Below are positions 53,379-62,466 of a stretch of 64,000 bases of DNA, piece by piece. Position 1 is the first letter of the stretch. Every line of letters begins with the position of its first letter. A model generated the notes under the pieces. The model had not been told where the DNA came from. It ran no database searches and worked only from the letters and a program-made list of their open reading frames with translations. The DNA comes from Sulfuritalea sp. GTDB taxonomy: Bacteria > Pseudomonadota > Gammaproteobacteria > Burkholderiales > Rhodocyclaceae. The stretch is taken from NCBI GenBank assembly GCA_022842325.1, contig JALHPU010000006.1:62001-126000 (forward strand), written 5' to 3'. Position numbers and translations under genes: made by a program.

Positions 53379-53434
53379 TCCGACCATGAAGGCGCGGGGC
53401 GCCGGCGGGACGCCGATTGCGCAGCGGCAGGTGT

Positions 53435-54631
53435 TCAGCCAGGCGCAGGCTTCGCGGCCGGTGCCTGAAAGCGCAGCGCCAGCCACGCCAGCAGCACGCC
53501 GGCCGCCAGCCAGGCGAGGCCGGGTAGCCAGACCAGCAGCGCACTGACGGCCGGGTCCCGGTTCAGCTGCGCGGCCACCAGCCCCATGCGCGTAAAGGTG
53601 GCGATCGCCAGCAGGGCGAACAGGCCGCCGGTGGCCGCACCTTCGCGCCCGACATGACCGATGGCAATCGCCGCCGTCATCGCGCTCATCAGCACCGCCG
53701 CCCAGGCGCCGCCGGCGAGCAACTGCAGTGCCAGCAGCAGCTCCAGCGAAGGCGCGGCGGCGGCCAGCGACGAGGCCAGCGCACCGAGCACGGCGCCCGC
53801 GGCCATGACGACGGTGCCGCCGAAGCGTTCGTTGGCGCGGCAGGCGGGAAAGATCAGCAGGTTGAAGCCGATCCAGAACACCGGCATCAAATAGTCCAGC
53901 TCCGCGGGCTTGGCAAAGCGCAGGTAGAGCGGCGCCGAGTTCAGCGCGAAATGCGCCTGAAAGCCCAGGCCAAGCAGGGCCATGGCGCCGAAGAAGAGCA
54001 CGACGCCTGCGCCTACGGGCTTATTCACTGCGGCCTCGGGTTCCTGTGCAACCGCTGCCGCGCCGGCGAGATGTTTCTCGGCCCAGAGCATGGCGCTGAC
54101 GGCGACCACCAGTGCGATCGAGGACAGCGCAAAGGGCAGCCGCGGATCGACGCCGCGCAGGCTCACCGTCAGGTAGGGCGCGCCGGCGCCGGCGATGCCC
54201 ATGCCCAGCAGCGTCAGGGTCGATACCCAGGGCAGCTTCGGCGCCGGCACGTATTTGCCCAGCAGCGCCATGGGCGGCGCGCGCAGGGCCGACGAGGTTA
54301 CGGCCCAGATGGCGATCAGCGTCAGGAACAGCAGCGGCGAGCCCGATGGCGCGGCCAGCGGCAGCAGCAGGAAGGCGACGCAGGACACCGCAGTCAAAAT
54401 CACCAGCAGCCGGCCGAGCCGGCCCAGCACACGCTGCACGCGGTCGGCGGCGACGCCCATCGAGAAATCCATCAGCGTGAAAATGGCCTGGTCGGCCATC
54501 AGGATCCAGATCACCCACTTCTTCTCGATGCCGGCCTGCGCCGCCAGCTGCGGCAGGAAAATGACATACACCGTCCAGCAGGTGACGAAGAGGAACTGGA
54601 CTAAAGCGAAGTAAATGCCGACGCGCGTCAT
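53435..54631 (-). CDS. Major facilitator superfamily transporter
   Basis: A 398-residue inner-membrane protein with 12 helices and no signal peptide. The loop between helices 2 and 3 has MGVAADRVQRVLGRLGRLLV, the MFS motif A region in degenerate form. No substrate signature is visible. It is convergent with the DUF898/M48 operon and upstream of the REP-like array, on the same strand as the following lipid genes but separated from them by that array. Confidence 0.8.
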   Translation of the reverse strand: MTRVGIYFALVQFLFVTCWTVYVIFLPQLAAQAGIEKKWVIWILMADQAIFTLMDFSMGVAADRVQRVLGRLGRLLVILTAVSCVAFLLLPLAAPSGSPLLFLTLIAIWAVTSSALRAPPMALLGKYVPAPKLPWVSTLTLLGMGIAGAGAPYLTVSLRGVDPRLPFALSSIALVVAVSAMLWAEKHLAGAAAVAQEPEAAVNKPVGAGVVLFFGAMALLGLGFQAHFALNSAPLYLRFAKPAELDYLMPVFWIGFNLLIFPACRANERFGGTVVMAAGAVLGALASSLAAAAPSLELLLALQLLAGGAWAAVLMSAMTAAIAIGHVGREGAATGGLFALLAIATFTRMGLVAAQLNRDPAVSALLVWLPGLAWLAAGVLLAWLALRFQAPAAKPAPG

Positions 54632-54660
54632 GAGCTATCTCCCGCAGTGTGTAGCCAACC

Positions 54661-54866
54661 GTAGGGCGGACCGCAGGGCGGACCGTAGGGCGGAACGTAG
54701 GGCGGACTTCAGTCCGCCATCCACCCCTGGCCGACTGAAGTCGGCCCTACACCCACAGCCACCTTTGGCCGACTGAAGTCGGCCCTACACCCACATCCAC
54801 CTTTGGCCGACCGAAGTCGGCCCTACAAGCCATCCGCCTTTGGCCGACTGAAGCCGGAGATTAACC
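54661..54866. repeat. Array of REP-like hairpins
   Basis: Four tandem 12-base units of the form GTAGGGCGGAMC (54661-54708) lead into a GGCGGACTTCAGTCCGCC hairpin. Then come three and a half units of about 41 bases, each with the hairpin GGCCGACTGAAGTCGGCC (or a one-base variant), CCTACA and CCACCTTT. The first hairpin continues into 27 bases identical to 12834-12860. It fills the gap between the MFS and hydrolase genes and could act as a transcription or mRNA-stability boundary. Confidence 0.9.
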
Positions 54867-54876
54867 GAAGCCGCCC

Positions 54877-55779
54877 TCAGGCGGCTGCCTGCTTCAGGGT
54901 GCCATTCCGGTCGCAATGCTCGGCGATGGCCTGCGCCAGGCGCGGCATCAGGGCCTCGGGAAAGTCGTGGCCCATGCCCTCGATCACCTGCAGCTTTGCG
55001 CCCGGAATGTTCTGCGCCGTATCGCGGCCGGCGGCCAGCGGCACCAGCGGATCATCGGCGCCGTGGAGCACCAGGGTCGGCGCGGATATCGTGCGCAGCA
55101 ACTGGCGCCGGTCGCCCGAGGCGATGATGGCCAGCAGCTGGCGCGCGGTGCCGGCCGGCTCGTAGGCGCGGCGCACGCTGTGGCCGATGCGGCTGCGCAG
55201 CTCTTCGCGGCTGGACGGATAGCCGGGACTGCCGATCACGCCGAACATTTCGACCAGGTGCTCGATCACCGAGTCGGGATTCTTCGGATCGGCGGGCCGG
55301 CTCAACAATACCTTGCGCGCCGGCTTGGTCGGCTTCGAGACCTTGCGGTTGCCCGACGAGGACATGATCGAGGTCAGGCTCAGCACGCGCTGCGGAAATT
55401 TCGCCGCCAGCACCTGGGCGATCATGCCGCCCATCGAGGCGCCGACGATATGCGCACGGCCTATGCCGAGTCGGTCCATGAGGCCGACCGCGTCGCCGGC
55501 CATGTCCTCCAGCGTATAGGGCGTGCGTACCGGCAGGCCCAGCGCCGAGGCGGCCATGGCCAGCAGCAGGTTGGCGCGCTTCTTTCCCGGCGCGCGGCCC
55601 GAGAGGCCGCAATCGCGGTTGTCGAAGCGGATCACGCGGTAGCCGCGCGCCACCAGCGCCTGGCAGAAGGTATCGGGCCAGGCCATCAGCTGCATGCCAA
55701 GGCCCATGATCAGCACGATGGCCGGGTGGGCCGGATTGCCCAGCGACTCGTATTCGATGTGCAGCGGTGCGGCACCCAT
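54877..55779 (-). CDS. Alpha/beta hydrolase
   Basis: A 300-residue cytoplasmic hydrolase, start MGAAPLHIEYESLGNPAHPA at 55779. Catalytic triad candidates are S115 in VGASMGGM, D in LHGADDPLVP and H in GMGHDFP. FDNRDCGLSGRA after the first strands is typical of esterase-like members that act on small esters or lactones. It lies two bases after the WS/DGAT gene stop on the same strand, so a lipid ester substrate is plausible. Confidence 0.83.
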   Translation of the reverse strand: MGAAPLHIEYESLGNPAHPAIVLIMGLGMQLMAWPDTFCQALVARGYRVIRFDNRDCGLSGRAPGKKRANLLLAMAASALGLPVRTPYTLEDMAGDAVGLMDRLGIGRAHIVGASMGGMIAQVLAAKFPQRVLSLTSIMSSSGNRKVSKPTKPARKVLLSRPADPKNPDSVIEHLVEMFGVIGSPGYPSSREELRSRIGHSVRRAYEPAGTARQLLAIIASGDRRQLLRTISAPTLVLHGADDPLVPLAAGRDTAQNIPGAKLQVIEGMGHDFPEALMPRLAQAIAEHCDRNGTLKQAAA

Positions 55780-55781
55780 GC

Positions 55782-57332
55782 TCAGTGCACCGTGCTGCGG
55801 GCAGCAGCCTTGCGCCGCGGTGGCGGCGCTACCGACGCTACAGCGGTGACGGCCGCTTTGGCCTTGGGCCGCGGCGGCTTGGCGGCGCTTGCCCGCGGCT
55901 TGCGGCGCGGCGCGGGACGCAACAGCGCGAGGTATTGCTTGAAGCTCGCGCGCAGGCACTGGGCGAACACCTCGGGGTCGGGCAACTGCTCGTAGCAGGC
56001 GGTGAAGGAAATCACGATCATGCCGCTGTAGCTGGTGACCGAGAACACCAGGCCCATGCCGTCGGAGATCGGCATGATGGCCGAGACGTAGGTCAGGCGC
56101 GCGCCCTGCAGGTAGAGCGGCACGCTCGGCCCGGGCACGTTGGCGATGGCGCAGTTGGCCAGCGGCGCCCAGTTGCCGAGCAGGGCCGAGGCCGAGCGCA
56201 GCATCTTGCTGGTGGCGGCGATCGCGGCCGAGGGCGCGTGTTCGGCCAGCTCGATCAGCTCGCGCGCGCTGACGGCCTGCGCCATGACTTCCGACGACGA
56301 GCTGGTGGCCTGGATCGCCACCAGGCGCTCGACCGGATCGGCGATGTCGGTGCCGAGCCCGATGCGGACCCAGGAAAAGCGCGCCTCACCGCCCGCCTCG
56401 CCGCGTTCGCCGGGGCCGCGCACGGCAATCGGCGCCGCCGCGACCAGGCTGTCCTCGGGCAGCTCGCCCTGCAGGTCGAGGTAGCGGCGCAGGCCGCCGG
56501 CGCACACCGCCAGCACCACGTCATTGACCGTGGCGCCGGGCGCGAGGCCGCGAATCGCCTTGAAATCCTTCAGCGCAAAGCGCCGCGTCTCGAACACGCG
56601 ATGCGGCGAGACCTCGGTGTTGAAGCGCGTCATCGGAAACTCGTAGGGACGGCCGAGGAATTCGCCGGCAAAGGTGGTCGCCGCGGACTTCAGCGTGGCC
56701 CAGCTGCGCGTCAGGGGCTGCGCCATGCGCAGCGGAAAGGTGGCGACGTTGAACCCGGCACGCACCAGCAGGCCGAGGTTGCCCGGCGCCGACTCGGGGA
56801 ACCAGGGCGCGGGCGGCGCCGGCGGCGGCGAATCGGGCGAGAGGTCGTGCAGCAGCGTGGTGATCTCGTTGCCGCGGGCGACGTCGATCGCGGCATGGTG
56901 GATTTTGAGCAGCACGGCGAAGCTGCCGACCGGCAGGTCGAGGAAGCTGTCCAGCCCTTCGATCACGTACATCTCCCACAGCGGACGCTGCAGGTCGAGC
57001 GGACGGGCGTGGATGCGCGCGGCCTGGATGCAGAACTGGCGCCAGTCGCCGGGCTTGGGCAGGGCGATGTGGCGCACGTGGTATTCGATGTCGAAGTTCT
57101 CGTCCTCGATCCAGTACGGGTAGTCGAGGTCGAGCGGCACGCGGCGGATCTTCTGGCGAAAGATCGCCAACTGGCCCAGCCGGCTTTCGACGTGCGCCAG
57201 GATCTGCTTGAAGCGCAGCATGCCGCCGGGCGCCGTGGACTGGTCGTAGATGTGCAGCAGCGTGACGTTCGAGTTGGCGTGGGCGCTGTCGGAATAGATG
57301 TAGGCGGCGTCGTGTTCGCTGAGTTGTCGCAT
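55782..57332 (-). CDS. Wax ester synthase/diacylglycerol acyltransferase-family protein, altered active site, basic tail
   Basis: A 516-residue WS/DGAT-family protein, which esterifies fatty alcohols or diacylglycerol with acyl-CoA. The catalytic motif HHxxxDG is H145-H-A-A-I-D150-V151: the His and Asp are present but Gly is replaced by Val. The family motif NVPGP is intact. The last ~50 residues (ending RRKAAARSTVH) are rich in Lys, Arg, Pro and Ala, an unusual histone-like tail. It is part of the run 59764-54877 on the minus strand, transcribed from the promoter near 59830. Confidence 0.82.
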   Translation of the reverse strand: MRQLSEHDAAYIYSDSAHANSNVTLLHIYDQSTAPGGMLRFKQILAHVESRLGQLAIFRQKIRRVPLDLDYPYWIEDENFDIEYHVRHIALPKPGDWRQFCIQAARIHARPLDLQRPLWEMYVIEGLDSFLDLPVGSFAVLLKIHHAAIDVARGNEITTLLHDLSPDSPPPAPPAPWFPESAPGNLGLLVRAGFNVATFPLRMAQPLTRSWATLKSAATTFAGEFLGRPYEFPMTRFNTEVSPHRVFETRRFALKDFKAIRGLAPGATVNDVVLAVCAGGLRRYLDLQGELPEDSLVAAAPIAVRGPGERGEAGGEARFSWVRIGLGTDIADPVERLVAIQATSSSSEVMAQAVSARELIELAEHAPSAAIAATSKMLRSASALLGNWAPLANCAIANVPGPSVPLYLQGARLTYVSAIMPISDGMGLVFSVTSYSGMIVISFTACYEQLPDPEVFAQCLRASFKQYLALLRPAPRRKPRASAAKPPRPKAKAAVTAVASVAPPPRRKAAARSTVH

Positions 57333-57352
57333 GCGGGGCTTTCGAAGGTGAT

Positions 57353-58210
57353 TCAGACAGCGGGTGATTGTGCGTCATGGTGCAGCTTGTCCGGCGCGGC
57401 GCCGGAGCTCAGGCGCCAGACGCGGCCGAGCAGGCCCTGCGGCCGGAACGGCTGCCAGGCGCCTTCCGGCTGCGCCAGGCGGTCGGCGACGATGGCCAGC
57501 ACGATGCCGTTGAAGCCGAGGCCGAGATGGCTGCCGGGCACCCGGATGTTCTCGTGGAAGGCCGGGTCGCCGTCGATGGTGGCTTCCTGCGGCGGCACCA
57601 CGCCGTCGCCCAGCGAATACAGGCAGCTGGTGGGGATGGCCAGCCGGCGCTGCTCGCGCAGGGTCTTGGCGCGCGGCTGCATGACATGCGCGGCGGCGCC
57701 GAGGCGATGCGAGACCAGCCGGTAGAGCGCCTTGATCGCGGTCGGCGACTGGCTGCCGGCGGCATCGACGCTGACCGGGCTGCCCAGGGTGATGATCGAA
57801 CGCACGCAATCGAGCGTGCTTTCGGCGCCGTAGAGCGAGAACACGCCGCCCAGGCTCCAGCCGACCAGGCTGACCTTGCGCCCCGTGATGTGGTGCAGGT
57901 AGCGGATCTTTTGCGGCAATGCGCTGGCGTGCTTGCTGCGGAAACCCAGGTTGCGCCCGAGGCCCCAGGTGTGCACCGCGTAACCCTTGCGCTGCAGGAA
58001 CAGCTTGAGGACGATCAGCGATTTTTCGTCGGCGAGGAAACCCGGCAGCAGCAGCACCGGATGGCCGTCGCCCTGAGGCGCCTGCAGCAGCAGCGGCAGC
58101 GAAGCCGGCAGCAGCGCCATTTCGAGCAGCGCGCGCGGTTCCAGCAGCGAGTTCAGCGCGCGCGGCTTGCCGACGTGGGCATGGCGGACAACGGAACGAC
58201 GAAGGGGCAT
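57353..58210 (-). CDS. Alpha/beta hydrolase, lipase-like
   Basis: A 285-residue protein. VLLLPGFLADEKSLIVLKLF and the nucleophile elbow GWSLGG (S119) place it among lipase/esterase-type alpha/beta hydrolases with a lipid-binding N-terminus; GSHLGLGFNG carries the likely His. The N-terminal 45 residues are hydrophobic and could bind membrane or lipid droplet. It is placed between two WS/DGAT genes, 12 bases after the first and 20 before the second, suggesting a role in storage-lipid turnover. Confidence 0.8.
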   Translation of the reverse strand: MPLRRSVVRHAHVGKPRALNSLLEPRALLEMALLPASLPLLLQAPQGDGHPVLLLPGFLADEKSLIVLKLFLQRKGYAVHTWGLGRNLGFRSKHASALPQKIRYLHHITGRKVSLVGWSLGGVFSLYGAESTLDCVRSIITLGSPVSVDAAGSQSPTAIKALYRLVSHRLGAAAHVMQPRAKTLREQRRLAIPTSCLYSLGDGVVPPQEATIDGDPAFHENIRVPGSHLGLGFNGIVLAIVADRLAQPEGAWQPFRPQGLLGRVWRLSSGAAPDKLHHDAQSPAV

Positions 58211-58222
58211 GAGTGGCTCCGG

Positions 58223-59764
58223 CTAGCTCGCGGCCACGGCGGACCGTGCGCGGGTTGGGCGTTTGACATTGGTTCGGCTCGCGGCGCGCTTCGGCGCGGC
58301 GCGGCGGCGTGTCGCCAGCGCCGACTCCTGCATCTCGGCCAGGGCGGCGAGGAAATCATCCGCCAGTTCGCGCGCGTCGGGTACGGCATTCTTCGCCACG
58401 ACGAAGCCGAGGAACAGCGTGCCGGCGTAGTTCATCAAAGTGATATTGAGCCCGACGCCGTGCTCGACGATGGACAGCGGCCAGTAGCCGCTCATGCGCA
58501 AGCCGTCGACGTACAGCGGCACCGGCGGGCCGGGCACGTTGGACACCAGCACGTTGGCCAGCACCGGCAGGCGGTCGACCACGCTGCTGCGGCCATACAG
58601 CGAAGCCAGTGCGCCGAGCAGCCAGGGCACGCCGATCAGCGGAAAGTCGGTCGGTATCACCGACCTGGCGCTGCGCGCGACCGCCTTGGTGGCGCCGGCC
58701 GAATCGCGGATCGCGCACAGGCGCTTCTGCGGATCGGCGACATTGCTGGCCAGGCTGACCAGGCTCAGCGTGGCCTGGGTGCGCATCTCCGTATTGCCCT
58801 GCTCGCGCAGCGAGATCGGCATCGCCGCGATCAGCGACTTGCGCGGCAGCGATGCATTGCGCTTGAGGTAGCGCCGCAGCGCGCCGCTGCACAGCGCGAG
58901 GACTACGTCGTTGACGGTGGCATCAAAGGCCGTGGCGATGGCCTTGAGCTCGGCACGCGGCACGGCGGCGGTGGCAAAGCCGCGCCCCGGCGTGATGGCG
59001 ACATTCAGCGCGGTGCGCGGGCCGAAGGCGATGCTGCGTTTCAGTTCGCTCAAATCCACTGCGCCCTGCGCCTTGCCGGCGGAGCTGCGGACCGAATTCC
59101 CCACGATCGCGGCCAGCGTGCGTACCGCACCCGGCAGCTCGCGGACAAACTTGACGTACTGCGCGGCATCGTGGCGAAACGCCGCGGCGGCCAGCGCCAG
59201 TGTGCCCGGCGGGTCGCCGGGCGCAGCAGCGGACTTGCGCGCCGGCTTCGGCCGCACAGCGGGTTCCGGCGCGGTGTCGAACAGGGCGCCGGCCAGCGCC
59301 ACCCCGGCCTGGCCGTCGAGCATGGCGTGGTGGATCTTGAAGTAGTAGGCCTGCTCGCCGCTGGCCAGGCCCTCCAGCACATACAGCATCCACAGGGGCC
59401 GCGCGCGGTCGAGCAGTTCGGCATGGAGCTCGGCGACCACCGCTTCGAGCTGCGCCCAGGTGCCGGGCGCCGGCAGCGACACGCGGCGGATGTGCCAGTC
59501 GAGATTGACCTCGCCCTGCAGCCAGACCGGATTCGCCAGCTGCAGCGGCAGGCCCGCGAGGCGGCGGCGCAGCACCGGCACCATGCGGGTTTTCATCATG
59601 CGCCGCACGGCGGCATGAAAATCGCGCCGGTAGCCGGCCGGCGCCGCAAACAGGTGCAGCGAGCCGACATGCATCGGCGTCGCGGCGGTCTCCAGATTGA
59701 GGAAAGCGCCATCGACACCGCTCAGGATTTCCATCCCGGAATCGTCTGGCCTGGTCCCGCTCAT
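58223..59764 (-). CDS. Wax ester synthase/diacylglycerol acyltransferase
   Basis: A 513-residue WS/DGAT enzyme with the complete motif H145-H-A-M-L-D150-G151 and the later NVPGPPVPLYVDG motif. The start at 59764 has GGGGGAAAGC upstream; 59776 is an alternative. Like its paralogue at 55782-57332 it ends in a basic tail (SALATRRRAAPKRAASRTNV then ending RARSAVAAS), part of which is encoded by a copy of the dispersed repeat. First gene of the run after a divergent regulator. Confidence 0.9.
   Translation of the reverse strand: MSGTRPDDSGMEILSGVDGAFLNLETAATPMHVGSLHLFAAPAGYRRDFHAAVRRMMKTRMVPVLRRRLAGLPLQLANPVWLQGEVNLDWHIRRVSLPAPGTWAQLEAVVAELHAELLDRARPLWMLYVLEGLASGEQAYYFKIHHAMLDGQAGVALAGALFDTAPEPAVRPKPARKSAAAPGDPPGTLALAAAAFRHDAAQYVKFVRELPGAVRTLAAIVGNSVRSSAGKAQGAVDLSELKRSIAFGPRTALNVAITPGRGFATAAVPRAELKAIATAFDATVNDVVLALCSGALRRYLKRNASLPRKSLIAAMPISLREQGNTEMRTQATLSLVSLASNVADPQKRLCAIRDSAGATKAVARSARSVIPTDFPLIGVPWLLGALASLYGRSSVVDRLPVLANVLVSNVPGPPVPLYVDGLRMSGYWPLSIVEHGVGLNITLMNYAGTLFLGFVVAKNAVPDARELADDFLAALAEMQESALATRRRAAPKRAASRTNVKRPTRARSAVAAS
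58305..58330. repeat. Dispersed short repeat encoding part of the WS/DGAT tail
   Basis: CGGCGTGTCGCCAGCGCCGA followed by CTCCTG. Read on the minus strand it encodes QESALATRR, the junction between the acyltransferase domain and its basic tail. Confidence 0.7.
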
Positions 59765-59828
59765 GCTTTCCCCCATCGAAAATGTCAGTTTCCACCCTGG
59801 GACGGCCAAAAACAAATCCATACCGCCT

Positions 59829-59858
59829 AGTATAATTTTTTGTACTGCCCAGTATAAT
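59829..59858. promoter_or_regulatory. Divergent promoter/operator between WS/DGAT and tetR genes
   Basis: AGTATAAT occurs at 59829-59836 and again at 59851-59858, with TGTACTGCCC between; TACT-GCCC-AGTA is a small palindrome. Read outward in both directions there are TATAAT/TATACT -10-like boxes. This fits overlapping divergent promoters controlled by the adjacent TetR protein. Confidence 0.5.
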
Positions 59859-59908
59859 GCGCTTCCTTCCTCCGCGCGCCTGCCGCTCCCTTGCCACTCC
59901 CTTCGCCC

Positions 59909-60601
59909 ATGCCCGCCACGCGCAGCGCCATTCGAGCATCCGCAGCCGCCGCCTCGGCCAGCCCCAAGCCGGCCGAGACCCGGGCTTGCCTCGACAAGCG
60001 CGAGCGCATCCTGGCGGTGGCCGAAGACCTGTTCTACCGCAACGGTTTCGCCGGCACCACGATGGACATGATCTGCGCCGAACTCGGCGTGACCAAGCCC
60101 TTCGTCTATTACTATTTCCGCGACAAGCACGAGATCGTCGAGACCCTGGCCTGGCGCGCGTCGGTGGCCTGCCTGAGCACCATGAAGTTCGCCGCCGACG
60201 ATCCGCGGCCGGCCCACCTCAAGCTGGCCGAGGGCCTGCAGCGCTGGGTCGCGGCCTGCGTCACGCACTTTCGCGCCAGCGCGCTGGCCTTCCGCGTCAC
60301 CGCTTCGCTGCGTCCGGAATTCCGCGCCAAGTTGCGCCAGCTGGCGAATGACTTCTACGCCGATCTCGGCGCGCTGATGGAGGAAGGGCGGCGCCAGGGC
60401 AAGCTCTCCTTCGAGGACACGACGGTCACCACGATGGCCATGGGCGGCGCCGTCGGTTTCATGTACACCTGGTATCGCCCCGAAGGCCGCCTCGCACCCG
60501 ACGAACTGGTCGCCCGTCTGACCGCCACGCTTTGCAAGATGATCGGCCTGCGCCCGCCCGCAACACGAAAACACACTCACCCACGGAGGACCCTCGAATG
60601 A
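59909..60601 (+). CDS. TetR-family transcriptional regulator
   Basis: A 230-residue repressor. The DNA-binding domain is clear: KRERILAVAEDLFYRNGFAG, then MICAELGVTKPFVYYYFRDK with its helix-turn-helix. The C-terminal ligand domain has a conserved-length helical bundle. ATG at 59909 is used because earlier start options lack a ribosome site. It overlaps the SDR gene (ATGA) and is divergent from the WS/DGAT run. It probably controls both directions in response to a lipid-related ligand, as TetR regulators of acyl metabolism do. Confidence 0.87.
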   Translation: MPATRSAIRASAAAASASPKPAETRACLDKRERILAVAEDLFYRNGFAGTTMDMICAELGVTKPFVYYYFRDKHEIVETLAWRASVACLSTMKFAADDPRPAHLKLAEGLQRWVAACVTHFRASALAFRVTASLRPEFRAKLRQLANDFYADLGALMEEGRRQGKLSFEDTTVTTMAMGGAVGFMYTWYRPEGRLAPDELVARLTATLCKMIGLRPPATRKHTHPRRTLE

Positions 60602-61437
60602 AACAATTCCGCGACCGCACCGCGGTCATCACCGGCGCCGCCAGCGGCATTGGCCTCGAACTGGCGCGCCGCGCCGCCGCCGAAGGCATGAACCTGGTGC
60701 TGGCCGACATCGAGGCCGCCAAGCTCGACGCTGCCGCCGCCAGCCTCGGCCTCGATGCCAAGCGCATCCTGGCACGGTGCACCGACGTCAGCCGCGAGGA
60801 CGAAATCGCCGCGCTGGCCGATGCCGCCTTCGCCCGCTTCGGCGGCGTGCATCTGCTGTGCAACAACGCCGGCGTCGGCCTCACCCGCGTCGCTTGGGAG
60901 CTGACCACGGCCGACTGGAACTGGGTGCTCGGCGTCGACCTGTGGAGCGTGATCCACGGCGTGCAGCATTTCGTGCCGCGCATGCTGAAGCAGGAAGAAG
61001 GCGGCCACGTGGTGAATACCTCCTCGGTCGCCGGCCTGCTGTCCACACCCGGCATGGCGGCCTACAACGTCGCCAAGCACGGCGTGGTGACGCTGTCGGA
61101 AACGCTCTACGGCGAACTGCTGGCGGCCAAGGCCAGGGTCGGCGTCTCACTGCTGTGCCCGGCCTGGGTGCCGACGGCGATCCACGAATCGGCGCGCAAC
61201 CGGCAGGAGCGCTTCGGCGAGGTCAAGCCGGCCGCGGGCCTCTCGGCAAGCTACGAGCAGCGCATGGCGAGCGCCGTCAAGTCGGGCCGGCTCACCGCCG
61301 CCGACATGGCCAACGAAGTGTTCGCGGCCGTGAGCGAAGACCGCTTCTACGTGATCCCCCATCGCAAGATCAACAATGCCATCCAGTTGCGCATGGACGA
61401 CATCATGCAGCTGCGCAATCCCACACAACTCGGCTAA
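60598..61437 (+). CDS. Short-chain dehydrogenase/reductase
   Basis: A 279-residue classical SDR. The cofactor motif is TGAASGIG (12-19), the structural motif NNAG (89-92), and the catalytic Ser143, Tyr156 and Lys160 (YNVAK) are present. It likely oxidises or reduces a hydroxy/keto group in lipid or steroid metabolism, by context only. Start overlaps the tetR stop by four bases; the quinone-type oxidoreductase follows after 27 bases. Confidence 0.88.
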   Translation: MKQFRDRTAVITGAASGIGLELARRAAAEGMNLVLADIEAAKLDAAAASLGLDAKRILARCTDVSREDEIAALADAAFARFGGVHLLCNNAGVGLTRVAWELTTADWNWVLGVDLWSVIHGVQHFVPRMLKQEEGGHVVNTSSVAGLLSTPGMAAYNVAKHGVVTLSETLYGELLAAKARVGVSLLCPAWVPTAIHESARNRQERFGEVKPAAGLSASYEQRMASAVKSGRLTAADMANEVFAAVSEDRFYVIPHRKINNAIQLRMDDIMQLRNPTQLG

Positions 61438-61464
61438 ACCAAAAACTACAAAAGGACGTCCCCA

Positions 61465-62445
61465 ATGAAAGCACTCGTTTGCGAAGCCTATGGTCCGATA
61501 GCCAATCTGGTGGTCAAGGACATCCCCTCCCCCGTGCCCGGCCCGAAACAGGTTCTGATCGACGTCAAAGCCGCGGCGGTGAACTTTCCCGATGCGCTGA
61601 TGGTGCAGGGCCTCTACCAGGTCAAGCCGCCGCTGCCCTTCACGCCGGGTGCCGAGATCGCCGGCATCGTCAAGGCGGTCGGCGCCGAGGTGAAGCACCA
61701 CAAGGTCGGCGACCGCGTCATCGCGCTGTGCAGCACCGGCGGCTTCGCCGAGGAATGCCTGGCCGACATGGCGCGCACCATGCCGCTCGCGGCCGGCATG
61801 GATTTCGACACCGGCGCGGCGCTGGTACTGACCTACTGCACCTCGCTGCATGCGCTGAAGGATTGCGGCCACATGCAGCCCGGCGAAACCCTGGTGGTGC
61901 TCGGTGCCGCCGGCGGCGTCGGCATTTCGGCGATCGAGATCGGCAAGGCCATGGGCGCGCGCGTGATCGCCGCCGCATCCTCCGACGACAAGCTGGAACT
62001 GTGCCGCAAAGTCGGCGCTGACGAGACGGTGAATTACAGCACCGAGAACCTCAAGGACCGCATCAATGAGCTCACCGGTGGCAAGGGCGCCGACCTGGTC
62101 TATGACCCGGTCGGCGGACCCTACACCGAGCCGGCGGTGCGCGCCCTGGCCTGGCGCGGACGCCTCTTGATCATCGGCTTCGCCGCCGGCGAAATCCCGA
62201 AGATCCCGCTCAACCTGGCGCTGCTCAAGGAGCGCTCGCTGGTCGGTGTATATTGGGGCGACTCGACCCGCCACGATCCCGCCGGCCACCTCGCCAACCT
62301 GCACCAGCTTCACGAATGGTTCGCCGCCGGCAAGATCCGTCCCGTCGTCAGCGAGAGTTTCCCGCTCGCTGCGGCAGGCGATGCCATCGCAAGGATTGCC
62401 AACCGCCAGGTCAAGGGCAAAATCGTCGTCATTCCAACCGCCTAA
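61465..62445 (+). CDS. Zinc-free MDR NADPH:quinone oxidoreductase-like protein
   Basis: A 326-residue medium-chain dehydrogenase/reductase without the structural or catalytic zinc cysteines. The substrate-domain motif VNFPDALMVQGLYQVKPPLP and the nucleotide-binding GAAGGVGISAIEIGKAMGAR are typical of quinone reductase / enoyl reductase-like members. AGGACG upstream supports the ATG at 61465. It is likely cotranscribed with the SDR and probably with the aldehyde dehydrogenase downstream, past an intergenic repeat. Confidence 0.87.
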   Translation: MKALVCEAYGPIANLVVKDIPSPVPGPKQVLIDVKAAAVNFPDALMVQGLYQVKPPLPFTPGAEIAGIVKAVGAEVKHHKVGDRVIALCSTGGFAEECLADMARTMPLAAGMDFDTGAALVLTYCTSLHALKDCGHMQPGETLVVLGAAGGVGISAIEIGKAMGARVIAAASSDDKLELCRKVGADETVNYSTENLKDRINELTGGKGADLVYDPVGGPYTEPAVRALAWRGRLLIIGFAAGEIPKIPLNLALLKERSLVGVYWGDSTRHDPAGHLANLHQLHEWFAAGKIRPVVSESFPLAAAGDAIARIANRQVKGKIVVIPTA

Positions 62446-62466
62446 CGAATACCGAGTCACCTCCAG

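Noticed and set aside
54661-54866. CRISPR array
   Set aside because: Units are palindromic and nearly contiguous; the intervening bases are themselves repeated, not unique spacers, and there are no cas genes.
62012-62033. Further copy of the dispersed repeat in the MDR oxidoreductase gene
   Set aside because: GTCGGCGCTGACGAGACGG encodes VGADET, a normal conserved part of this family, and the core has a mismatch.
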